Shown here piece after piece: positions 1 through 6,518 of a stretch of DNA of 12,623 nt (within the stretch, counting starts at the first letter, position 1; every line of letters starts with the position of its first letter). This DNA is from CAZZDA01 sp964652585 (GTDB taxonomy: Bacteria; Patescibacteriota; Patescibacteriia; UBA1544), in assembly GCA_964652585.1 (NCBI GenBank), contig CAZZDA010000028.1, forward strand, positions 1 to 12,623, given 5' to 3'. The translations under genes and the position numbers were made by a program. The notes under the pieces are model-generated. The model ran no database searches and was not told the origin of the DNA. It saw only the letters and a program-made list of their open reading frames with translations.

Positions 1-63
1 GATATGGTCATTACTCCATACTAGCCAAAAGTGCCAAATGTGTTTAGACATTACCCACATATC

Positions 64-92
64 TTGACATATAATACTATTTATGCTAAAGT
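64..92 (+). promoter_or_regulatory. Promoter of the first gene (extended -10)
   Basis: TTGACA lies at 64-69 (perfect -35). After 17 nt comes TAAAGT at 87-92, preceded by TGC (84-86), an extended -10. The same TATGCTAAA block recurs in the iscR promoter. A perfect TATAAT also sits at 70-75 but has no good -35 at the right distance. The predicted start is near 99, giving a leader of about 66 nt. A small hairpin, GGGGT (131-135) with ACCCC (141-145), lies shortly before the ribosome binding site. Confidence 0.7.
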
Positions 93-164
93 AAAGTGCT
101 GATTATATTCAGCGTGTTCTTTTCAACCAGGGGGTGATTGACCCCAAAATATGGAGGAGTTGTC

Positions 165-1574
165 ATGACAACTCAAGCTCAAAAAATCTGTTCTATCGCT
201 ACACACGTTGGAGCACATTTTGACGAGATTGCCGGAGCGTGGATGCTTCGAAAATTTGGATCTACACTATATCCAGGAATTGAGCAAGCACGCCTCGTGC
301 TGCTTAAGCTCGTGGATATGGAAGAAAGCGCCCGAAAGCGCTTTGAGCGTGCGGGCACGGTTTTTGTCGGCATCGGCGGAGGTGCATACGATGAACATCC
401 TGCTAATGGACAACCGAGGAAGGAAGGTGAATGCGCGGCAACACTGGTTGCTAAGAGTCTCGGTAGAGAAGCCATGCCTGAACTGCACGATATGTTGGAG
501 TTCGCTCGCAAGAGCGATCTCAAGAGCGTCGGCTCTCGGCTGGACATTGCCTGGCTCATCAAGCTCATGCATCAGCAGTTGCCAGAAGGGCAGGAAGCAA
601 CTATCGCCTGGGTGTTCCAGGCATTGGATGCAGAATATGCATACAAGAATCGGGGATCCGCTCTGCAAGGGACAGATGAATTGACATTCAACAATTTCGT
701 CTCTTGGTGGCTTGTGCGACAGTTTGGTGCGGATACAGACGAGGAATTGAACATCAGGGAGTCCACTGCACAGGAAATAGCGAAATTACTCGGTGTGGAA
801 GAGCAGGAGGAACTGCAGGAGATGCTCTTGTTCGCTAAAACGAACGGGCACCGAGGAAAATTGTTCCAGCTTCCGCATTTCGTCCGTGCCATGCAGCTGT
901 TGCAATATAGTCTTGATGACATCAAGGCATGGGTCTTCCGTGCGCTTGACGCCATCTACGCCGACCAGTATGAGTTTTTTATTACGGTCGGTGGGGAGTT
1001 CCGCGACAAAGCGGTTGTTGAGGAAGCACCCGGACCGCATGGAAAGCCGGTCTCAATCATCACAGTTGAATCCGACTGCCCGCAGATTCAGCGTTATGCC
1101 AGGCATGCAACCTCTAATTGTGCCATCGTCATCCAAAAACAGAGCCGCGGGAATGTGCAGATCTACAGCAACAAAGCTATATTGCGCGGCTATAGGCTAT
1201 TTGATCTCGCGCAGATGTTGCGGCTTGCCGAACAACGGCTGAAAGGGATGATTGTCACAAACAACTTCAAGGAGCTTGCTCTTGAAGGCAATACTCCCGG
1301 CGCTGAAGAGTGGTTTTACCACCTTGAGGGGCAAATGCTCCTCAACGGCAGCTTGACTGTGCCGGACGTACCGCCGACCAATATCCTGCTTGAGAAAATT
1401 CAGAGAATGGTGCGTATTGCGCTCAATCCCAAGGCATTCCACCCCGACTGGGAGAGGTGGTGCGCCAAGTGCGAGTGCCGCTCCTCACGGCAAAATCAGT
1501 GTCCGTGGTACCCTTACGGACTCCAGCGTTGCCGCAAAATCCGCTTTGAAATGAAGAGGCGGCAGAGCGGCTAA
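165..1574 (+). CDS. Divergent MYG1/DHH-like putative metal-dependent hydrolase with internal duplication and Cys-rich tail
   Basis: This is a 469-residue protein. The ATG at 165 is chosen over the in-frame TTG at 138 because GGAGGA (153-158) sits correctly before it. The N-terminus reads THVGAHFDE (13-21), and at 69-78 there is GIGGGAYDEH. These resemble the THxGxFHxDE and VGGxYD...DHH signatures of the MYG1 (UPF0160) branch of DHH-type metal hydrolases, though the match is loose. Residues 89-159 and 199-266 look like two copies of one helical unit: each has an AK.LG segment, an EL..ML.FA segment and a closing AWVF(Q/R)ALDA.YA. A later segment, YHLEGQMLLNGS (about 385-396), sits where MYG1 proteins have their C-terminal glycine motif. 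The tail has Cys at 433, 436, 438, 446 and 456, a possible zinc or Fe-S site. Sampled stretches are about 48-58% GC against about 43-45% in the isc genes, and the strong SD is unusual here, so acquisition by transfer is possible. The coding call is firm; the family call is an inference. Confidence 0.85.
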   Translation: MTTQAQKICSIATHVGAHFDEIAGAWMLRKFGSTLYPGIEQARLVLLKLVDMEESARKRFERAGTVFVGIGGGAYDEHPANGQPRKEGECAATLVAKSLGREAMPELHDMLEFARKSDLKSVGSRLDIAWLIKLMHQQLPEGQEATIAWVFQALDAEYAYKNRGSALQGTDELTFNNFVSWWLVRQFGADTDEELNIRESTAQEIAKLLGVEEQEELQEMLLFAKTNGHRGKLFQLPHFVRAMQLLQYSLDDIKAWVFRALDAIYADQYEFFITVGGEFRDKAVVEEAPGPHGKPVSIITVESDCPQIQRYARHATSNCAIVIQKQSRGNVQIYSNKAILRGYRLFDLAQMLRLAEQRLKGMIVTNNFKELALEGNTPGAEEWFYHLEGQMLLNGSLTVPDVPPTNILLEKIQRMVRIALNPKAFHPDWERWCAKCECRSSRQNQCPWYPYGLQRCRKIRFEMKRRQSG

Positions 1575-1592
1575 CCACAGGTCAATAACCCC

Positions 1593-1632
1593 AAGACCCT
1601 GCAGCACAGGAAGTGCAGCGGGGTCTTTTTTC
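1593..1632 (+). terminator. Intrinsic terminator after the first gene
   Basis: AAGACCC (1593-1599) pairs with GGGTCTT (1621-1627). The stem continues inward through T-G, G-C and C-G pairs and, after one A-A mismatch, GCAC (1604-1607) with GTGC (1613-1616), closing on a 5-nt loop. A run of six T follows (1626-1631). It starts 19 nt after the stop codon and abuts the iscR -35 element, so the two units are separated cleanly in very little space. Confidence 0.9.
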
Positions 1633-1660
1633 TTGACTCCTATTTTTTTTATGCTAAACT
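1633..1660 (+). promoter_or_regulatory. iscR operon promoter, near-leaderless
   Basis: TTGACT at 1633-1638, a 16-nt spacer, then TGC followed by TAAACT (1655-1660), an extended -10. The expected start is near 1667, only about 8 nt before the ATG at 1675, and no Shine-Dalgarno site is present. An IscR-type repressor would be expected to bind around here, but no convincing operator palindrome was seen. Confidence 0.7.
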
Positions 1661-1674
1661 AAGACCAATATAGT

Positions 1675-2097
1675 ATGAGTTTTGGCATTTCAATAAAAAC
1701 AGATTACGGCGTACTGCTTATGACCGCCCTTGCGGAATATAAGGGTGAGTTTGTGTCTTTACGTACCATTGCAAAGCAGAAAAAACTGCCTTATCATTTT
1801 CTCGCACAAATTATCAAACCCTTGCGAACTGCCAAGCTTGTTTCGAGTAAAGAAGGTATGAGCGGAGGCTATACACTCACTAAGAATCCCAGGGACATAA
1901 CACTCAAGGAAATTGTAGAAGCATTAGAAGGTCCTATAGCTACAACACGCTGCACGCATAATGCGCGGCACACTTGCCCAGCTGCAAATGTGTGCGGTCC
2001 AAAAAATGAGTGGAATACGCTCAAAAACTCTATCAGCACACTTTTAGAAAACAAAACACTCGCTGATTTAGCAAAAAAAAAGAAATACAAAAACTAA
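1675..2097 (+). CDS. iscR: Rrf2-family Fe-S cluster-sensing regulator (IscR-like)
   Basis: This 140-residue protein has the usual length for Rrf2 regulators. The N-terminal winged helix-turn-helix spans about 1-85, with the family's YGVLLMTALAEY opening, a recognition region around 29-50 and the wing at GMSGGYTL (61-68). The sensor loop has Cys93, Cys101 and Cys107 (C-x7-C-x5-C) followed by Trp113. This is the layout of many [2Fe-2S] IscR-type members, slightly wider than the C-x5-C-x5-C of E. coli IscR. It ends in a lysine-rich tail. As first gene before iscS and iscU it probably represses its own operon when clusters are plentiful, an inference from the family. Its promoter overlaps the end of the upstream terminator, and translation starts without a Shine-Dalgarno site. 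Confidence 0.9.
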   Translation: MSFGISIKTDYGVLLMTALAEYKGEFVSLRTIAKQKKLPYHFLAQIIKPLRTAKLVSSKEGMSGGYTLTKNPRDITLKEIVEALEGPIATTRCTHNARHTCPAANVCGPKNEWNTLKNSISTLLENKTLADLAKKKKYKN

Positions 2098-2113
2098 ATA
2101 TGCGTCAAGAACC

Positions 2114-2155
2114 ACCTACCACTATTTTGTGCGGTCGCACAAAATAGTGGTAGGT
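2114..2155 (+). repeat. 20-bp perfect inverted repeat between iscR and iscS
   Basis: The arms 2114-2133 and 2136-2155 are perfectly complementary, with only GT between them (a GGTC tetraloop if the last pair opens). The hairpin lies 16 nt after the iscR stop and ends 13 nt before the iscS ATG. No T-run follows, so it is a poor intrinsic terminator. Its place suggests an mRNA-stability or processing element that sets regulator-to-enzyme ratio, or a DNA operator. Confidence 0.9.
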
Positions 2156-2168
2156 ACTATATATTGTT

Positions 2169-3383
2169 ATGAGTAAGCAAAAATTTATTTACCTAGATCA
2201 CGCAGCAACCACGCCGGTCGCACCTGAAGTGCTTGATGTAATGTTGCCTTACTTTTCTGAACGCTACGGCAACCCCGGCAGTCTTTACTCGCTTGGACAA
2301 CAAGCAAAACACGCGCTTGATGCTTCCCGAAAAATTGTTGCCGATATTTTGCATGCAGCAAAACCGGAAGGAATTATTTTTACCGGATCCGGCACCGAGA
2401 GCGACAATCTTGCGATTTTAGGAGCCGCGCGTGCAAACAAAAATAAAGGGAAGCATATTATCATATCATCTGTAGAGCACTATGCGGTTCTGCACGCGGC
2501 AGAACAATTGGAAAAGGAGGGTTTTGAGGTTACGTATGCACCGGTTAATAAACATGGACAGGTGCAGCCCGAAGAAATTGAAAAGCTCTTGCGTGATGAT
2601 ACTATTCTTGTGTCCATTATGTATGCCAATAATGAGGTGGGCACGATAAACCCCATAGCTAAAATAGGAAATATTATCCAAAAACGAGGTATTCTCATGC
2701 ACACCGACGCCTGTCAAGCTGCAGGCGCGCTCGACCTTGATGTACGAAAGCTGCATGTAGATCTACTCACCTTCAACGGAAGTAAAATTTATGGACCAAA
2801 AGGCGTAGGAGCTCTTTATGTACGGAAAGGCGTACAACTATCACCAATTGTCTATGGCGGCGGGCAAGAAAAGGGATTGCGCAGCGGTACGGAAAATATT
2901 CCTGCTATCGTTGGCTTGGCAGAGGCACTGCAACTGTCACAAAAAAACAAAGAAAAAGAAAACAAGCGGCTTAGCAAGCTTCGCGACATGCTTATCAAAG
3001 GTGTTCTCACCACCATTCCTAAAACACGTCTCAACGGACACACTACAGAGCGCCTGCCAAATAATGCAAATATTACCATTATGGACATTGAAGGTGAGGC
3101 GTTTTTGCTCTACATGGATGAAAAAGGTATCGCGTGTTCCACAGGATCGGCATGTACATCTTCCTCTCTAGAACCATCGCACGTTATCACCGCTATGGGG
3201 CTGCCGTATGAATTCGCCCATGGGAGCATTCGGTTTACGCTCGGTCGCTCTACAACCAAAAAAGATATTGAGTATGTTTTAAAAACCATACCGCCTATTG
3301 TAGAGCGCTTACGCGAAATATCGCCCGTACATCTTCAAGTAGATCCTATGCTATCAAGCCATCCAAAAGTACATCAGAGATAA
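2169..3383 (+). CDS. iscS: Cysteine desulfurase IscS/NifS
   Basis: This 404-residue PLP enzyme, of normal length for the family, takes sulfur from L-cysteine as a persulfide for Fe-S cluster assembly and releases alanine. Visible marks are the N-terminal YLDHAATTP (8-16), TGSGTESDN (72-80), His104 that stacks on PLP, MYANNEVGTI (151-160), the PLP-phosphate side D180 and Q183, the Schiff-base lysine K206 in SKIYGPKG, and the RSGTEN motif (238-243). The mobile loop holds the persulfide-forming cysteine C329 in GSACTSSSLEPS, matching C328 of E. coli IscS. The residue before K206 is Ser rather than the usual His. Translation starts at ATG 2169 without a Shine-Dalgarno site, just after the large hairpin. 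The stop is followed after one base by the iscU start, so the two are probably translationally coupled. Confidence 0.97.
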   Translation: MSKQKFIYLDHAATTPVAPEVLDVMLPYFSERYGNPGSLYSLGQQAKHALDASRKIVADILHAAKPEGIIFTGSGTESDNLAILGAARANKNKGKHIIISSVEHYAVLHAAEQLEKEGFEVTYAPVNKHGQVQPEEIEKLLRDDTILVSIMYANNEVGTINPIAKIGNIIQKRGILMHTDACQAAGALDLDVRKLHVDLLTFNGSKIYGPKGVGALYVRKGVQLSPIVYGGGQEKGLRSGTENIPAIVGLAEALQLSQKNKEKENKRLSKLRDMLIKGVLTTIPKTRLNGHTTERLPNNANITIMDIEGEAFLLYMDEKGIACSTGSACTSSSLEPSHVITAMGLPYEFAHGSIRFTLGRSTTKKDIEYVLKTIPPIVERLREISPVHLQVDPMLSSHPKVHQR

Positions 3384-3384
3384 T

Positions 3385-4077
3385 ATGTCAACACAACACA
3401 TTTCTACAAAAGGAAAGAAAAAAGTAGCCAGCGCGCATACTGAAGTTCGTGATGCCTACACAGGCGAATCATGGGTCTACACCAAAGAAGTAAAGGACCA
3501 CTTTTTCAATCCGCGTAATCTTCTTATTTTAAAAGAAGGAGAGAACTACAAATCTGATGGTAAAGGGTTTGTGGGATCGCCCGCGTGCGGTGATATGATG
3601 AAGGTGTGGATTAAGGTTAATTCTAAAACCGAACGTATTACCGAATGCAAGTGGCAAACATTCGGTTGTGGCTCTGCTATTGCTGCCACCAGCGTTATGT
3701 CGGTGATGGTGTCCGAAAACGAAGGTATGAAGCTTGATGAGGCAATGCAATTACGCCCACAAGGCATTCAAGAACGTTTGGGCGGACTTCCTAATAGAAA
3801 GATCCATTGTTCAGTCCTGGGCGATAAAGCTTTGCGCATGGCAATCAACGATTATTTTAAAAAAACAGGCCAGCATGAGCGTATTGTGGTGGAAGGCGCG
3901 AAAATAATTGATAAAGTTTTAAAGATCACCGATAAAGATATTGAAGAAGCGGTGCTAGAAGGCGCGGACACGTTAGAAAAAGTGCAGAAAAAAACCAAAG
4001 TCGGCACGGGCGACCCTGATTGTATTCCAGAAGTAGAACAGTTAATACGATTTTATACGGAGAAGTATTACGGTTAA
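3385..4077 (+). CDS. iscU: Fe-S cluster scaffold IscU/NifU with degenerate BFD-like C-terminal domain
   Basis: This 230-residue protein is much longer than IscU (about 128). Residues about 33-160 form the scaffold domain. The three cluster-ligand cysteines are all present: Cys68 in PACGD (with Asp70), Cys95 in FGCGSA, and Cys142 in the IHCSVLG motif after His141. An extra lysine-rich 30-residue N-terminus precedes the domain. Residues about 174-225 match the central BFD-like [2Fe-2S] domain of NifU in spacing (a TDKDIEEAV helix, then TLEKVQKKTKVGTG). However, the first Cys pair is replaced by LKIT, and the second pair is reduced to the single Cys213 in DPDC. That domain therefore probably no longer binds its own cluster. 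The start is one base after the iscS stop. No iscA, hscA, hscB or ferredoxin gene follows, so this is a minimal operon. Confidence 0.93.
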   Translation: MSTQHISTKGKKKVASAHTEVRDAYTGESWVYTKEVKDHFFNPRNLLILKEGENYKSDGKGFVGSPACGDMMKVWIKVNSKTERITECKWQTFGCGSAIAATSVMSVMVSENEGMKLDEAMQLRPQGIQERLGGLPNRKIHCSVLGDKALRMAINDYFKKTGQHERIVVEGAKIIDKVLKITDKDIEEAVLEGADTLEKVQKKTKVGTGDPDCIPEVEQLIRFYTEKYYG

Positions 4078-4197
4078 AATCTCATAGCTTACAACTTGGA
4101 ACTTATAACCAAAACCTGTCTCTCAGCGGGCTTTATATATTTTTTTACAAAAATGAGATGGACAAAACGCCGAAAAATAAAAGACCTGAGTCAACAA
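4078..4197. other. Convergent intergenic region between iscU and the 66-residue orphan
   Basis: About 120 bp separate the two convergent transcription units. No clear GC-rich terminator was seen. A T-rich run at 4139-4147 follows a short GC-rich patch, but the possible stem there is only about 4 bp. A 7-bp inverted repeat, ATCTCAT (4079-4085) with ATGAGAT (4153-4159), could close a long loop but may be chance. Confidence 0.4.
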
Positions 4198-4398
4198 TTA
4201 CTTGTGTTTTCTCAAGTCTGATGCATGTTTCTCTGCCAAGAGCCGATCAACCGCTATGCCGAGAGAGTCTGACGATGCAAAGTAGCTGCCATCAGAACCT
4301 TGATGTACGGCTATCAAACCACCATATGAATCAGCAAGCGTACCATCGACAAATACAGCGCGCCCTCTCGTACCACCAGTACAATATCTTTTTTTCAT
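4198..4398 (-). CDS. Orphan 66-residue protein, unknown function
   Basis: This frame of 66 residues starts at ATG 4398-4396, with GGAGGT at 4408-4403 four bases upstream. It is one of only two clear Shine-Dalgarno sites in the window, and it favours this start over the longer in-frame one at 4434. The protein opens with a basic MKKRYC segment, then two likely beta-strand segments (RAVFVDG at 13-19 and GLIAVHQG around 28-36), and ends in a helical, charged tail (about 47-66). It has no signal peptide or membrane segment. I do not recognise the family. It lies 65 nt downstream of hppA on the same strand and may be co-transcribed with it. A longer plus-strand frame covers the same bases but lacks a ribosome binding site. 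Confidence 0.6.
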   Translation of the reverse strand: MKKRYCTGGTRGRAVFVDGTLADSYGGLIAVHQGSDGSYFASSDSLGIAVDRLLAEKHASDLRKHK

Positions 4399-4402
4399 TA
4401 CT

Positions 4403-4408
4403 ACCTCC
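4403..4408 (-). promoter_or_regulatory. Strong Shine-Dalgarno site for the 66-residue orphan
   Basis: On the minus strand GGAGGT sits 4 nt before the ATG at 4398. It decides both the strand and the start of the small gene, since its neighbours hppA and nusA lack any such site. Confidence 0.7.
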
Positions 4409-4463
4409 ACTGCAAAAGTTAAAAAACCAGCCAAACAAAAGAATATTGTCTCCTAGCTTATTC

Positions 4464-6470
4464 CTACGCGAGAAAAGCTACCATTAAAAGTGCTACTATA
4501 TTGAGAATTTTGATCATTGGATTGATTGCCGGACCTGCAGTATCTTTGTAGGGATCGCCCACAGTATCTCCCGTAACCGCTGCAGCGTGCGCTTCTGAAC
4601 CCTTGCCGCCGCAATTTCCTTCTTCAATATATTTTTTCGCATTATCCCACGCACCGCCTCCGGAGGTCATAGAGATTGCGATAAAAATACCAGTCAAGAT
4701 TGAGCCAACAAGCATACCGCCGATAATGATTGAGGCACTCTTGCCAAAAACTAAGAAAATAACAATAGGCGCTAATACAGGAATAAGCGCGGGAACAATC
4801 ATTTGCCGGATAGCGTCTTTGGTAACCATATCAACTGTTTTCGCGTAATCCGGCTTCTCAGTCCCTTCCATAATACCAGGCTTTTCTTTGAATTGCCGAC
4901 GAACTTCATCAACAACCTTACCCGCGGTTTTACCCACCGCTTCCATGGCAAGTGAGCCAAATAAATAAGGGAGAAGCCCTCCTATAAATAAGCCAATTAT
5001 AACTTTTGGGTCGCTCAGATTAAAGGTGAGCTGTTTTCCAAGTTCAATAAATTCTTGAGTGTAAGCGGCAAAAAGTACCAGCGTTGCAAGACCGGCTGAA
5101 CCGATCGCGTACCCTTTCGTAACCGCTTTTGTGGTATTACCAACCGCGTCCAATGGATCAGTGATTGCGCGTACTTCATCCGGAAGCTCCGCCATTTCCG
5201 CAATGCCGCCCGCATTATCCGTAATAGGGCCATACGCGTCAATTGCCACAATAATACCCGCCATGGAAAGCATGCTCATTGCCGCAATCGCGATACCATA
5301 CATACCGGCAAAACCAAAGCTTGCCCAAATACCTGCCGCAATCACAAGCACAGGCAATACCGTTGCCCTCATACTTACCGCAAGGCCAGTAATAATATTC
5401 GTACCATGCCCTGTAGTTGAAGACTCAGCAATTGAGCGAACAGGTTTAAATTTTGTTGAAGTATAATATTCAGTCAAGACTACAATGAGCGCAGTCACGA
5501 CCAAACCAACAAGTGCCGCGCTATACAAACTTCCGGCAGAAAAGTCGTATAAATCCTCGGAAAATAATCGTTTCGTCACCGGCCAAAAAAGTGCCGCCGC
5601 GATAACACCGCTTGCAATAAGCCCCTTATACAATCCTCCCATAATATTACGTGACGGACCGATCTTAATAAAGAAAATTCCCAAAAGTGAGGCAATAATG
5701 GATACACCGCCCAGAACAAGCGGGTAAAGTATTGCTTGTTCATTGCCTTGAAAAATAAGCGAGCCCAAAAGCATTGCAGCAATGGCGGTAACCGCGTAGG
5801 TTTCAAAGAGGTCTGCCGCCATACCAGCACAATCTCCAACGTTATCACCAACATTGTCAGCAATTACTGCCGGATTGCGCGGGTCATCTTCCGGAATTCC
5901 CGCCTCAACTTTACCCACCAAATCCGCACCAACATCTGCCGCTTTGGTAAAAATACCACCACCTAGCCTCGCGAAAATAGAAATGAGCGAGCCGCCAAAT
6001 CCAAGTCCTATAAGTGCTTTTGGATCACCGGTCAAGGCATAAAATCCCGCAACGCCCAATAACCCTAATCCTACTACCAATAGTCCCGTTACCGCACCTC
6101 CTTTGATAGCAACATCGAATGCTTCTTTCAACCCGTGACGTGCTTGCTCAGTAGTACGTACATTTGCACGAACTGACACAAACATACCAATGTATCCTGC
6201 CAATCCTGAAAAAACCGCGCCAACCAAAAAACCAAATGCCATGGTCCAGTTTAAAAAGTAGCCAAGTACAACAAACAGTACTGTCGCTACGATACCAATG
6301 GTTCCATATTGGCGATTAAGATACGCGGCAGCCCCTTCTTGAATGGCACGCGCAATGTCTTGCATACGCTCTGAACCTGCCGGTTTTTTTAAAATAACTC
6401 TCGCTAGAACAATGCCATAAAGAATACCCAAAAGAGAGGTTAAAAGTGCAAAAATAAGATACGGAGACAT
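4464..6470 (-). CDS. hppA: Membrane-bound proton-pumping pyrophosphatase (K+-independent type)
   Basis: This 668-residue polytopic membrane enzyme couples pyrophosphate hydrolysis to proton export and is full-length for the family, with about 15-16 hydrophobic segments. The PPi/Mg binding loops are intact. At 186-224 lies GKVEAGIPEDDPRNPA followed by the D-N-V-G-D-N-V-G-D acidic motif. A second acidic site is around 411-443 (DAYGPITDNAGG, then DPLDAVGNTTK). A third, at 609-647, has DNAKKYIE and the TGDTVGDPYKDTAGP motif. Lys448 in GNTTKAVTKG marks the K+-independent subclass, since K+-dependent enzymes have Ala there. In a fermentative, reduced cell it would recover energy from PPi made by biosynthesis (inference). 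It starts 48 nt after the nusA stop with no terminator or good promoter between, so read-through from nusA is likely. No Shine-Dalgarno site. Confidence 0.97.
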   Translation of the reverse strand: MSPYLIFALLTSLLGILYGIVLARVILKKPAGSERMQDIARAIQEGAAAYLNRQYGTIGIVATVLFVVLGYFLNWTMAFGFLVGAVFSGLAGYIGMFVSVRANVRTTEQARHGLKEAFDVAIKGGAVTGLLVVGLGLLGVAGFYALTGDPKALIGLGFGGSLISIFARLGGGIFTKAADVGADLVGKVEAGIPEDDPRNPAVIADNVGDNVGDCAGMAADLFETYAVTAIAAMLLGSLIFQGNEQAILYPLVLGGVSIIASLLGIFFIKIGPSRNIMGGLYKGLIASGVIAAALFWPVTKRLFSEDLYDFSAGSLYSAALVGLVVTALIVVLTEYYTSTKFKPVRSIAESSTTGHGTNIITGLAVSMRATVLPVLVIAAGIWASFGFAGMYGIAIAAMSMLSMAGIIVAIDAYGPITDNAGGIAEMAELPDEVRAITDPLDAVGNTTKAVTKGYAIGSAGLATLVLFAAYTQEFIELGKQLTFNLSDPKVIIGLFIGGLLPYLFGSLAMEAVGKTAGKVVDEVRRQFKEKPGIMEGTEKPDYAKTVDMVTKDAIRQMIVPALIPVLAPIVIFLVFGKSASIIIGGMLVGSILTGIFIAISMTSGGGAWDNAKKYIEEGNCGGKGSEAHAAAVTGDTVGDPYKDTAGPAINPMIKILNIVALLMVAFLA

Positions 6471-6518
6471 AACAACGAAAATTAAGGATTAAATATTAAG
6501 GTAAGATAAAATACTGTT

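Noticed and set aside
51..59. TTACCCACA resembling a DnaA box (TTATCCACA)
   Set aside because: One mismatch, a single copy and far from the parS-type region. It lies just upstream of an ordinary promoter.
138..164. TTG start 9 codons upstream for the first gene
   Set aside because: The ATG at 165 has GGAGGA at the proper distance, while the TTG lies inside a small hairpin with no ribosome binding site.
4079..4159. ATCTCAT/ATGAGAT inverted repeat as an iscU terminator
   Set aside because: Only 7 AT-rich pairs around a 67-nt loop; no supporting T-run directly after it.
4020..4487. 155-residue plus-strand frame overlapping the end of iscU and the hppA stop
   Set aside because: It starts inside iscU, has no ribosome binding site and an unconvincing composition. 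The minus-strand 66-residue frame has a strong Shine-Dalgarno site.
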